Shown in pieces: positions 1 to 7,929 of a DNA stretch of 64,000 bases (position 1 is the stretch's first letter; every line of letters starts with the position of its first letter). A model generated the notes under the pieces. That model was not told the origin of the DNA and made no database searches. It worked only from the letters and a program-made list of their open reading frames with translations. Source of the stretch: Bacillota bacterium (GTDB taxonomy: Bacteria > Bacillota > Sulfobacillia > JABLXB01); NCBI GenBank assembly GCA_013178305.1, contig JABLXB010000003.1, positions 310,001 to 374,000 of the forward strand, read 5' to 3'. The position numbers were made by a program, and so were the translations under genes.

Positions 1-1
1 C

Positions 2-187
2 TGCGAGGACGACCGGCGACTTGTACTCGCGGAGTTGACCCCGCGTGGCAAGGCCGTGTGCGAGGAGTATGCCGTGAAGGAGGCTCAGGCCATTGACCAG
101 ATCATCGGCTCTCTCACAGCGGAGGAGCTGAACATACTGGAAGCACTCCTGGAAAAGTTGTTTAACCAGGTCACCAGATTGATGTGA
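2..187 (+). CDS. MarR-family transcriptional regulator, C-terminal end (partial)
   Basis: The window opens inside this gene; 61 codons remain before the TGA. The visible part starts DDRRLVLAELTPRGKAV, which matches the wing of the MarR winged helix (the DxR...LTxxG pattern), followed by the C-terminal dimerisation helix with SLTAEELNILEALLEKL. MarR proteins are DNA-binding repressors that respond to small phenolic or drug-like ligands. It lies 43 bases upstream of an RND exporter on the same strand, so it probably regulates that exporter and itself. The N-terminal part lies outside the window, so the helix-turn-helix cannot be checked. Confidence 0.75.
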   Translation, partial: CEDDRRLVLAELTPRGKAVCEEYAVKEAQAIDQIIGSLTAEELNILEALLEKLFNQVTRLM

Positions 188-230
188 AGAGCAGTACCTT
201 GAGGCGAAGGCGAGGGGGCAGCTCAAGACG

Positions 231-3200
231 ATGAGGTGGCTGGCCGAGAACTCCACCGGGCGGCCCGTGGCCATGACGATGATCATACTGGTAGTTGTGG
301 TCTTCGGATTGTTTTCTTTTAAACGGTTGCCCGTCAACCTTTTCCCCGACGTTGAAACCCTGGTGGTGACCGTTCTCACAACCTACCCGGGCGCCGGCCC
401 GGAAGAGATCGAGAATCTCGTGACCACACCCATTGAAGAAGCCGTCTCCGGTATCACTGGCGTGGCAAAGGTGAGGTCGGTGAGCAGGGAGGGGGTCTCA
501 GTAGTTGCGGTTGAGTTCGAGTTTGGTGCGGACATGGAATATGCAGCGCTCCAGGTCAGGGAAAAAGCAGAGCGCGCGAGGTCCAGGCTCCCTGATGACG
601 CCGACAATCCGATCATTCACAGGTATGATCTGGGATCAAGGCCTACCCTCCTGCTTGGCGTGAGCGGGAACGCGGACGCTGTCAGCATGAGGAAACTTGC
701 GGATGACACGATCAAGCCTGTACTGGGGAGGATATCGGGCGTAGCTGCGGTCGAGGTGACAGGCGGTGCCAGGGAAGAGATCCGCGTTATCCTTGACCAG
801 GAGAGGCTCAGCCATTTCGGCCTCACTTTCGGCGACGTGGAGCGAGCCCTGGCTGCGCGAAACGTGAATGTCCCCGGCGGGCACGCCGAATCCGGGAAAT
901 CGGTCTATGTTGTCAGGACGCTCGGGGAATTTCGGTCAGTCGCGCAGATGGGCGACGTCGTGGTGGCTGTGTCGGGGGGTTCGGTAGTCCGCCTGAGGGA
1001 GGTCGCCGAGCTGGAGCGTACGGTGGAGGAACCCGAGTATTACACGAGAATGGACCGTAAGGCAAGCGTCGGCGTTGAAATAAGGAAACAGAGCAGCGCG
1101 AGCGCTGTCGGCATATCGAGGCTCGTCTCAAAAGCGATCGATGGGCTGCAGAGGAAGCTTCCTGAAGGGACACAGGTGAGGGTCGTCTTCGATCAGGGGA
1201 AGTTCGCCCAGCACTCGATCAGCACTGTCTACAACCAGGCATGGCAGGGGGCCCTTCTTGCCGCGGTGGTGCTTTATTGCTTTCTGCGAAGCCTGAGGCA
1301 TACATTGGCCATCGCCGTGTCCATACCTGTGTCTATCATTGCCACGTTCTTTATGATGTACCTTGGAAAGCTGACCCTCAACATAATGTCGCTTGGCGGG
1401 CTGGCCATAGGGGTCGGCATGATGGTGGACAACTCGATCGTTGTCATGGAAAACATCTACAGATGGGCGGAAGAGGGCCACGAGCCATGGGAATCTGCCG
1501 TGAGGGGGACTGTCGAGGTAGGCGGCGCGATCTGGGGGTCGACCATTACGAACGTGGCTGTTTTCCTCCCCATCGTATTCATGAAGGGCATAGTCGCCCA
1601 GTTCTTCAGGGAGCTTGCGCTGACCGTGACGTTCTCCATGACGGCGTCGCTTGTCTCCGCTGTGACTGTTGTGCCAATGACATGCTACCGCATGCTCCTC
1701 ATTTCACGTGGCAAGGCGCGTGGTGTGTATCCCAGTCGCGCAGCAAGAGTATTGGAATGGGTCAGGTGGGGAACGGATCAGGGGGTGCCCGGCGTTTACC
1801 GCAGGGCTCTTGCCTGGTCTCTCGATCATAGAGGGCTCGTCGCCCTCATCGCGGCGTCGTGCGTCTTTTTCACTATTGCCATCATCCCCTTCGTTGGGGG
1901 CCAGTTCATGCCGGAGTGGGATGAGGGGCGATTCACAGTTGAGCTCGAGATGCCGGCGGGGACCCCCCTTGAAAGGACTGACCAGGTCGTGGCTCAGGTG
2001 GAGGAGTACGTGTCGGGGATTGAGGAGGTCGAAGCCGTCTTTGCGACAACCGGCCGCGGTAGGGCGAGCCTCGCCGACATCTCTGCGACGCACCTTGGGT
2101 CTGTCGAGGTGCAGCTCGTTTCCAGGACTCGGCGGTCGCGCTCGACCAACGAGATTATGGAGTGGGTCAGGCACCAGGCATCGCGGACTCCGGGCGCCAG
2201 AGTCAGGGTGGTCAAAGGCGCGTTTCTCGGCATCACGATGGAAGCGCCTCTACAGGTCACAATTCAAGGATCCGACTACACGGTCCTTGAGGATGCCGCA
2301 ACAATGCTCGCTCAAAGGCTAACGACCATCCCGGGAACTAGGGACGTTCGCACATCGATTGAGACGAGGCTCCCCGAGGCTGTCGTCGCAGTCGACGACG
2401 AGAGGGCGGCGACGCACGGCCTGACGACATACCAGGTGGCGGATGCCATTCGTACTGCCCTGACCGGTCAGACGTCAACGAATTACAGGGTCGGCGGCAA
2501 CGAAATCGCTGTTCGCCTACGCCTACCGGAGCCCCAGCGAAAGCAGCTGGACGAACTAGGGAACCTTAGAATCCCGACGTCCCTGGGCACAACCGTAATG
2601 TTGCAGGACGTCGCCGGTGTGACGCTGGGCAGTGGACCGACCGCGATCAACCGTGAAAACCAGGCTCGCGCTGTTTCGGTGAGCTGCAGCACAGAGGGGC
2701 GTGACTTGGCCAGTGTCATGGTTGAAGCCGCCAGGAGCATGAGTTCTATACCGTTGCCTCCCGGCTACTCGTGGGAGTTTGGAGGGGAAGCTGAGCACAT
2801 GCGGGAATCATTTGATAGCCTCGGTCAGGCACTGGTTCTAGCCATCCTGATAATATACATGTTGCTGGGGGCTCAATTCGAGAGCCTCCTCCAGCCCTTC
2901 GTCGTGATGCTTACAGTGCCCCTGTCTGCGCTCGGGGCGTTTTGGGGGCTTCTCCTCGCGGGTCGAACCGTGACAATTGTGTCGTATGTCGGCCTGATCA
3001 TGCTAGTGGGCATAGTTGTGAATAACGCCATTGTGCTCGTTGAGTACGTCAACCTCCTGCGTCGCCGCGATGGCATGTCAATTCGCAACGCTTTGCTTAA
3101 AGCGGGACCCACGAGGCTGAGGCCGATCCTCATGACAAGCCTGACCACCATACTGGGAGTCCTCCCCCTGGCCCTGGGGCTGGGCGAGGGTGCCGAGCTC

Positions 3201-3347
3201 GAGGCGCCACTGGCCACCGTGGTTGCGGCGGGCCTGGCGAGCTCGATGGTGCTGACGCTGATAGTCATTCCGGTAGCGTATGACCTGTTCGAAAGGATAT
3301 CAGACTGGCTTACTACACGGATCTACGGTGGAAACCACAGCGCGTGA
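231..3347 (+). CDS. RND-family efflux transporter permease (AcrB/SwrC-like)
   Basis: 1038 residues, normal length for an RND inner-membrane pump. A first membrane segment lies near residues 13-30, then porter-domain motifs (PGAGPEEIENLVTTPIEEAV), a block of membrane helices with GMMVDNSIVVMEN near residue 400 (the TM4 aspartate for proton relay), and a second porter and membrane repeat with GIVVNNAIVLVEYV near the C-terminus. The VDNSIVV form resembles the pumps of Gram-positives such as SwrC rather than the VDDAIVV of AcrB. The ATG follows a purine-rich gaggggg site. No adaptor or outer-membrane channel gene follows; one could lie upstream of the window. Likely exports drugs, lipopeptides or other amphiphiles using the proton gradient; the substrate cannot be told. 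Confidence 0.93.
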   Translation: MRWLAENSTGRPVAMTMIILVVVVFGLFSFKRLPVNLFPDVETLVVTVLTTYPGAGPEEIENLVTTPIEEAVSGITGVAKVRSVSREGVSVVAVEFEFGADMEYAALQVREKAERARSRLPDDADNPIIHRYDLGSRPTLLLGVSGNADAVSMRKLADDTIKPVLGRISGVAAVEVTGGAREEIRVILDQERLSHFGLTFGDVERALAARNVNVPGGHAESGKSVYVVRTLGEFRSVAQMGDVVVAVSGGSVVRLREVAELERTVEEPEYYTRMDRKASVGVEIRKQSSASAVGISRLVSKAIDGLQRKLPEGTQVRVVFDQGKFAQHSISTVYNQAWQGALLAAVVLYCFLRSLRHTLAIAVSIPVSIIATFFMMYLGKLTLNIMSLGGLAIGVGMMVDNSIVVMENIYRWAEEGHEPWESAVRGTVEVGGAIWGSTITNVAVFLPIVFMKGIVAQFFRELALTVTFSMTASLVSAVTVVPMTCYRMLLISRGKARGVYPSRAARVLEWVRWGTDQGVPGVYRRALAWSLDHRGLVALIAASCVFFTIAIIPFVGGQFMPEWDEGRFTVELEMPAGTPLERTDQVVAQVEEYVSGIEEVEAVFATTGRGRASLADISATHLGSVEVQLVSRTRRSRSTNEIMEWVRHQASRTPGARVRVVKGAFLGITMEAPLQVTIQGSDYTVLEDAATMLAQRLTTIPGTRDVRTSIETRLPEAVVAVDDERAATHGLTTYQVADAIRTALTGQTSTNYRVGGNEIAVRLRLPEPQRKQLDELGNLRIPTSLGTTVMLQDVAGVTLGSGPTAINRENQARAVSVSCSTEGRDLASVMVEAARSMSSIPLPPGYSWEFGGEAEHMRESFDSLGQALVLAILIIYMLLGAQFESLLQPFVVMLTVPLSALGAFWGLLLAGRTVTIVSYVGLIMLVGIVVNNAIVLVEYVNLLRRRDGMSIRNALLKAGPTRLRPILMTSLTTILGVLPLALGLGEGAELEAPLATVVAAGLASSMVLTLIVIPVAYDLFERISDWLTTRIYGGNHSA

Positions 3348-3436
3348 ACCATGGCAAAAAGGGAGTGTGAATACTCCTGTGTAAATGGTCTCTGCAGTTG
3401 TTCCCTGGGCGCCTCACGCCATGACCCGATTCACTT

Positions 3437-3726
3437 CTATCGTGACTTGGGGCAGGCATCGAGGATGTTCCGCACAAAGTGCGTCTGGCAGCGCTGCCAG
3501 GTTGCGCCCTGAAAGTGCGTCGTAATGGCCTTGACCAGGCCCTTGTGGTCGTCCGAGACCACCAGGGCCACCCGAAGAAATCCGACCAGCTCCCCTCCGA
3601 TTCGCTGTCGCCCACTTTCAGCCCTAACACCTCGCGGTAGCCCTTCGCAAAACGAATGCGCAGAGATGTACCACGCTGAACGTCATCGCCGTCCGATTTC
3701 GCGCGGACCGGGCAGTGAGTCATCAC
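3437..3726 (-). pseudogene. IS256 (Mutator) transposase remnant
   Basis: Two pieces of an IS256-type transposase are readable on the minus strand in different frames. The first (near 3655-3580) reads GYREVLGLKVGDSESEGSW. The second (near 3560-3437) reads VVSDDHKGLVKAI, then TWQRCQTHFVRNIL, and ends at a TAG. VVSDDH carries one aspartate of the DDE triad. About ten residues normally between the pieces are missing and the frame shifts, so the protein cannot be made. The N-terminal and C-terminal parts are gone and no inverted repeats were found. It sits between the RND gene and the antiporter operon as an old insertion scar. Confidence 0.75.
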
Positions 3727-3783
3727 TTGCGCGAGTACTCATCGGCCGTGTATCATCTACACTAGCACTGCGTGTAGGCCGGA

Positions 3784-4407
3784 TTGGCTGCGAGTGATTA
3801 CGGCGTGTTCGCGGAGGACTGCGCTTTGTCCAGTCAGACTGCCCATGGCCCGCCTCATAGCGGTCAGCGCCGGAGGTTCGAGGCCCTTTTTCAAGCCGCG
3901 AAGCCCTCCGGGCGATTTATCGTGCTGCTTACTTTCTGGTTGGCGCTCTGCGGCCGCATTGATCCGGGATCGGTGGTTATCGGACTAATCTGCTGCGCCT
4001 TCGTGACGTGGTTCAACGTGGCGGACTCGCCTCGTCCGGTCCAACCTCCAATGAGGGCGCTTAAGACGACGTTTCGATTGCTCGCCTGGGCCCCCGTTCT
4101 TCTCGCGAGGTTCGTCTTTGAAATGGTATCGGCCAACATTCAGGTTGCACGCCTTGTGCTCCACCCCAGAATGCCGATCGAGCCCCGGGTCATCAGGTTC
4201 CGGACGAAGCTCCGTGGGACCTCGAGCCGCGTGATGCTGGCAAATGCTATTACACTCACCCCCGGAACCCTTACGCTTGATATACAGGGAGATGAATTCG
4301 TGGTACATTGTATCTCCGCGAAGGCTGCGAACGATGTCTCAAATTGGGTGATGGAAGATATGCTTGCCCGGATGGAAATGATGGCAAATGGCGAAAGCAG
4401 CGCTTGA
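3784..4407 (+). CDS. mrpE: Na+/H+ antiporter subunit E (MrpE/MnhE)
   Basis: First gene of the antiporter operon. Two hydrophobic segments (GRFIVLLTFWLALCG and GSVVIGLICCAFVTW) are followed by the soluble MrpE region with LANAITLTPGTLTLDI, a strong family signature. MrpE is a small membrane subunit needed to assemble the Mrp cation/proton antiporter. The frame is open for 207 codons from a TTG, but family members have about 160 residues and the first 35-40 residues here look unlike the family. No convincing start with a ribosome site lies nearer the first helix, so the true start is uncertain. It overlaps mrpF by 20 bases. Confidence 0.88.
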   Translation: MAASDYGVFAEDCALSSQTAHGPPHSGQRRRFEALFQAAKPSGRFIVLLTFWLALCGRIDPGSVVIGLICCAFVTWFNVADSPRPVQPPMRALKTTFRLLAWAPVLLARFVFEMVSANIQVARLVLHPRMPIEPRVIRFRTKLRGTSSRVMLANAITLTPGTLTLDIQGDEFVVHCISAKAANDVSNWVMEDMLARMEMMANGESSA

Positions 4408-4786
4408 GGTTTGTGCTATAGTACTCATGCTCCTCACGTTCTTGAGTTTCTCAAGGGCTATCGCGGGACCGACCCCTGCTGACAGGGTGGTCGCCGTGAA
4501 CGTTATTGGGACCAAGACGGTGGTGATAGTCTCGACTCTCGCCTTCGTTTACGACTCGCTCCATTTCCTGGATGTGTCCCTGGTTTACGCCCTGATGAGT
4601 TTCCTGGCGACTTGCGGTATAGCCGCTTACCTGGAAAAAGGGAAGGTGATCGACCCCCGTGTTCTCGTCGACCCGGGAATTCGTGGTGGTAGTGCTGGCG
4701 GGCCTGGGGATCTTCTTTTTCACGGTGGGAACCATAGGTCTCCTGAGGTTCCCGGGTGTTCTGCCCCGTATCCACGCGACAACTAA
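4388..4786 (+). CDS. mrpF: Na+/H+ antiporter subunit F (MrpF/MnhF) with a run-on C-terminus
   Basis: The first 88 or so residues match MrpF: three membrane segments with the motif PTPADRVVAVNVIGTK between the first two and LVYALMSFLATCGIAAYLEKG at the end of the third. MrpF is a small integral subunit of the Mrp complex. Family members stop about here, but this frame runs on for roughly 40 more residues of low-complexity sequence inside the mrpG gene, giving a 128-base overlap. Either the natural stop was lost or an indel is present in the assembly; the run-on part has no family resemblance. Confidence 0.85.
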   Translation: MAKAALEVCAIVLMLLTFLSFSRAIAGPTPADRVVAVNVIGTKTVVIVSTLAFVYDSLHFLDVSLVYALMSFLATCGIAAYLEKGKVIDPRVLVDPGIRGGSAGGPGDLLFHGGNHRSPEVPGCSAPYPRDN

Positions 4787-5003
4787 GTGCGATACCCTCG
4801 GGGGAGGCCTGATGATCCTGGCGCTGGCAGTCTACTCAGGCTTGAACGCTCATACAGCCCGGCTGCTCTTGATACTTGCCTTTATCTGGCTGACGAATCC
4901 GGCCGGCTCGCACCTGCTCGCCAGGGCTGTCTATAGAACAAACACAGAACAGTCCGAAATGTTGAAGTCCGAGCCTGATGGAGGAAGTATCTCAAGTGCC
5001 TGA
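4659..5003 (+). CDS. mrpG: Na+/H+ antiporter subunit G (MrpG/MnhG)
   Basis: 114 residues with three hydrophobic segments and the family motif GTIGLLRFPGVLPRIHATTK (PDxxxRxHAxxK in most MrpG), then LTNPAGSHLLARAVYR. MrpG is an integral subunit of the multi-subunit cation/proton antiporter. A GTG start at 4659 gives MFSSTREFVVVVLAG, directly before the first helix. The start lies deep within the mrpF frame. The gene overlaps the following DUF4040 gene by 26 bases, consistent with translational coupling. Confidence 0.9.
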   Translation: MFSSTREFVVVVLAGLGIFFFTVGTIGLLRFPGVLPRIHATTKCDTLGGGLMILALAVYSGLNAHTARLLLILAFIWLTNPAGSHLLARAVYRTNTEQSEMLKSEPDGGSISSA

Positions 5004-5238
5004 CGCCATGAGTACGATCCTGCTCACGTTCCTCGTCGTATCAGCCGCATCCGCGGCTCGGACAAGAGATCTCGTCAGCGCGGTAGTGCTCTTCGCCGGC
5101 TATAGCCTGGTAATGGCCATCGTGTGGCAAAGGTTGAACGCTCCCGATATCGCAATAACGGAAGCAGCGGTAGGCGCCGGGATAACGTCTCTGTTGTTCC
5201 TGATGGCGATCAGCCGCACCGAGAGGTACGAGAGATGA
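4978..5238 (+). CDS. DUF4040 / MbhD-like antiporter subunit
   Basis: 86 residues with membrane segments and the motif NAPDIAITEAAVGAGITSLLF, the signature of the DUF4040 domain (MbhD of membrane-bound hydrogenase, the region after the NuoL-like part of MrpA). In canonical Mrp this domain belongs to the large MrpA protein; here it is a separate gene, as in archaeal and Thermotoga-type Mrp/Mbh operons. An internal ATG at 5008 would remove ten N-terminal residues. Its stop overlaps the next start (ATGA). Confidence 0.85.
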   Translation: MEEVSQVPDAMSTILLTFLVVSAASAARTRDLVSAVVLFAGYSLVMAIVWQRLNAPDIAITEAAVGAGITSLLFLMAISRTERYER

Positions 5239-5531
5239 GGACGGTTGCATCAGCGTTCATCCTGGGCCTGGTCGCGGTCGTGCTCATAGGCATAGTATCC
5301 GAGATGCCGCGGTTTGGAGGCCGTTCGAACCCGGCTCTGGGAACAACCTACCCGAGATACACCGGCTCCGCCATCGGTGATACGGGGGCCCAGAACCTGG
5401 TTACCGCGATAGTCCTCGACTACCGCGGTTTCGACACCCTCGGGGAGACGACAGTCCTGTTCACAGCGATCCTCGCCGCCACCCTGGCGCTGGCGGCGGC
5501 GAAGCGTAAGACTGGCGATCCCGGCGAATGA
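5235..5531 (+). CDS. MbhE-like antiporter subunit
   Basis: 98 residues starting at an ATG that overlaps the preceding stop. One hydrophobic segment at each end flanks a short loop with NLVTAIVLDYRGFDTLGETTVL, the hallmark of the MbhE / C-terminal MrpA domain. Together with the DUF4040 gene it supplies the part of MrpA missing from the NuoL-like gene further down. The open frame extends upstream of the ATG, but that part is out-of-frame reading of the previous gene. Confidence 0.85.
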   Translation: MRTVASAFILGLVAVVLIGIVSEMPRFGGRSNPALGTTYPRYTGSAIGDTGAQNLVTAIVLDYRGFDTLGETTVLFTAILAATLALAAAKRKTGDPGE

Positions 5532-5571
5532 ACCTCGCTTCTATCGTCATCATTCCGTGGGAGGTCCATAA

Positions 5572-6015
5572 ATGGATAGCACAATAGCTCGCACGATCGG
5601 GCGTCTGGTGCTGCCGTTCATCCAGGTTCTGGGGTTATACATAGCTTTCCATGGGCACCTCTCCCCTGGAGGCGGATTCGCAGGAGGTACCGTCGTCGGC
5701 GCGAGCCTGATCCTCGCGCTCCTCCTTGACATCCCGTTTCGAGGCAAGAGCGTTCTAAAAGAGTCTTTCGCACTCGCCGAATCCTCGTGCCTCGTCATCT
5801 ACGCAATGATTGGTTTCGTGGGGATCGCGGCGGGGACGGGCTTTTTGGGGAACCTCTCGGCGGGGTTTCCTCGCGGAATACCCGGCAGCGTACTGTCGGC
5901 GGGCTACATGGTTCCGCTTGGGGTAGCGATCTGTCTCAAGGTGGCGAGTACCATAGGCTCCCTTTTCTGGGCCCTGGCCCGAGAGGACGGCCAGGAGGAT
6001 GTCCGGAATGCGTGA
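5572..6015 (+). CDS. mrpB: Na+/H+ antiporter subunit B (MrpB/MnhB)
   Basis: 147 residues, four predicted membrane segments. The first loop reads FHGHLSPGGGFAGG, the near-invariant MrpB motif (GHxxPGGGFxGG). MrpB is an essential integral subunit of the Mrp complex. The ATG follows a good site (gtgggaggtccata). The gene overlaps mrpC by 17 bases. Confidence 0.92.
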   Translation: MDSTIARTIGRLVLPFIQVLGLYIAFHGHLSPGGGFAGGTVVGASLILALLLDIPFRGKSVLKESFALAESSCLVIYAMIGFVGIAAGTGFLGNLSAGFPRGIPGSVLSAGYMVPLGVAICLKVASTIGSLFWALAREDGQEDVRNA

Positions 6016-6421
6016 AATGGTCGAGTCCGTGGCCACGAATCACTATTATCTCGCGTCCATGCTCCTTTTCGTAATAGGGTTTCACACGATGTTGACCCAC
6101 TCCAACCTGGTCAAGAAAGTCATGGGGCTCAACATCATGGAGACAGCCGTATTCCTGTTCATCGTATCGAGCGGTTACATCGAGGGAGCGAAACCTCCGA
6201 TCGCGGAGGGGCCGTGGGATCGCGGTCCCTTCGTCAATCCGTTGCCGTCGGCCCTCATACTCACGGGCATAGTGATCGCGGTGAGCCTGACGGCTTTCGC
6301 CCTCAGCCTCATCGTACAGATGTACAGGTTTTATGGAAGCCTCGACGCCGACGAGATAGCCCGAATCCGGCTCGAAGAGGGGGGAGAGCAGTCATCGTGG
6401 AAAACGCGCCGGCTCTGGTAG
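5999..6421 (+). CDS. mrpC: Na+/H+ antiporter subunit C (MrpC/MnhC), NuoK-like
   Basis: 140 residues, three membrane segments. It contains the NuoK-like motif KKVMGLNIMETAVFLFIV and then DRGPFVNPLPSALILTGIVI, which is diagnostic of MrpC (DPLPQALVLTAIVI in the family). MrpC corresponds to complex I subunit NuoK and contributes to proton translocation. An ATG at 6011 is an alternative start. The 3' end overlaps the GTG start of the next NuoN-like subunit by 25 bases. Confidence 0.9.
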   Translation: MSGMREMVESVATNHYYLASMLLFVIGFHTMLTHSNLVKKVMGLNIMETAVFLFIVSSGYIEGAKPPIAEGPWDRGPFVNPLPSALILTGIVIAVSLTAFALSLIVQMYRFYGSLDADEIARIRLEEGGEQSSWKTRRLW

Positions 6422-7860
6422 TCGTCTTCTTGCTACTCGGGGCGTTCCTGATCCCGATCGTAGAAATGAAGTGCCGCAGGTTCGTCCCATGGCTGGTCGT
6501 GGCGCCCGCCCTTTTATCGTCTTCCCTCGCGCTGATCATGCGGGCGAAGGTCCGGAGTGAGGGGCCGATCAGATACTACGTCGGCGGATGGGCGCCACCT
6601 TGGGGCATCGAAATGCTCGTAGACGAATACACCACGACCATGCTGACAGCGATCTTCCTGGTAGGCGTACCTGTCCTGTTGTACTCCGTGGCGTCCATCC
6701 CCCACGAGCTATCGCCCGATCTCGCCCCAAGATACCATGCTCTCAATCTGCTTCTGCTGGGGTCGCTTTGCGGCATGGCTATGGCGGGCGACATCTTCAA
6801 CCTGTACGTATTCATGGAGATCTCTTCGCTCGCGGCGTGCGGCACCATATCCGCCAAAGGTACCCGCGACTCCGTTGAAGCCAGCCTGAGGTATTTCCTC
6901 CTGAGCGAACTGGGATCTGGATGTATCCTTCTTGGGATAGCCATACTTCACATGTTGACAGGGCACCTCAACATGGGTTTGTGCCTCGAGTCAATGCCTC
7001 GCGCCGCCTCTCTGGCGCCGTCCAACGTGGCAGCGGCAGCCGGACTCGTATCGATAGGCCTCCTCGTGAAAGGGGCTCTGTTCCCCCTGCACATCTGGTT
7101 GCCGGACGCGCACGCTGTTGCTCCCGCCCCTTCGAGCGCCATACTCTCAGGTCTCGTGGTGAAGGTCGCGGCATTTGCGCTCTGGCGAGTGCTCAACCGT
7201 GCTTTCGGTCCGGAGATGACAGCCGGTTTCAGGATCTTCGACATCATCCTGCTGATGGCCACACTGGGCATAATCCTCGGGTCAGCCCTGGCTCTTAACC
7301 AGACGCACCTTAAGAGGATGCTCGCCTTCTCAACGGTGGGACAGGTGGCCTACATCTTCCTTGGCCTGGGGTTCGGCTCTGAAACTGCCGTGCATGGGGC
7401 CTTTCTGCACCTGATGAATCACGCAGTCGCGAAAGCGTGTCTCTTTCTAAGCGCGGGCGCCATCTCGCAGAGGCTCGGCGTGTCGAGCATCCAGAAGATG
7501 GCCGGGATCGGGAGACTCATGCCGATAACGATGGCCTGCTACAGCTTGGCTGCTTTTTCCATGGTAGGCATACCGCCCTTGGGGGGGTTCACGAGCAAAT
7601 GGTACCTGGCAAAAGGGGCACTGGAAGCAGGGCGCCCCATCTACGTGCTGGTAATACTCGTTGGCAGCTTCCTGGCGCTGCTCTACACCTTCCCACCATT
7701 GGCTTCTTCGTTTTTCGCAACCAGCACAGGCTCCAGGCCTGCAGGCAGCGGGGATTCCGGGGAAACGCCCGCAGCGATGCTCATACCGATAGCCATACTG
7801 GGGGCCGCGTGCGTGGTGCTGGGCATAGACCCGGGCATAGCTGCGCGGCTGACAAGATGA
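6397..7860 (+). CDS. mrpD: Na+/H+ antiporter subunit D-like protein (MrpD, first copy)
   Basis: 487 residues from a GTG at 6397 preceded by ggggggagag; the frame is open further upstream but only through mrpC. About 14 membrane helices of the NuoL/M/N proton-channel family. Family marks include the glutamate in FMEISSLAACG, the lysine in LLVKGALFPLHIWLPDAHA, the following AVAPAPSSAILSGLVVKV, and NQTHLKRMLAFSTVGQ. These are the Glu/Lys pair and half-channel residues used in proton transfer. First of three paralogous channel subunits in a row. Confidence 0.9.
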   Translation: MENAPALVVVFLLLGAFLIPIVEMKCRRFVPWLVVAPALLSSSLALIMRAKVRSEGPIRYYVGGWAPPWGIEMLVDEYTTTMLTAIFLVGVPVLLYSVASIPHELSPDLAPRYHALNLLLLGSLCGMAMAGDIFNLYVFMEISSLAACGTISAKGTRDSVEASLRYFLLSELGSGCILLGIAILHMLTGHLNMGLCLESMPRAASLAPSNVAAAAGLVSIGLLVKGALFPLHIWLPDAHAVAPAPSSAILSGLVVKVAAFALWRVLNRAFGPEMTAGFRIFDIILLMATLGIILGSALALNQTHLKRMLAFSTVGQVAYIFLGLGFGSETAVHGAFLHLMNHAVAKACLFLSAGAISQRLGVSSIQKMAGIGRLMPITMACYSLAAFSMVGIPPLGGFTSKWYLAKGALEAGRPIYVLVILVGSFLALLYTFPPLASSFFATSTGSRPAGSGDSGETPAAMLIPIAILGAACVVLGIDPGIAARLTR

Positions 7861-7929
7861 CCCCCGGACTCTGGGAATCTCCGGCGAATTGCGCTGTGCC
7901 GTTCGAATCGCCCAAGGGGAGGTGCCTCA

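Noticed and set aside
3365-3395. ggagt/actcc hairpin after the RND gene as a terminator
   Set aside because: Only a five-base stem and no T tract.
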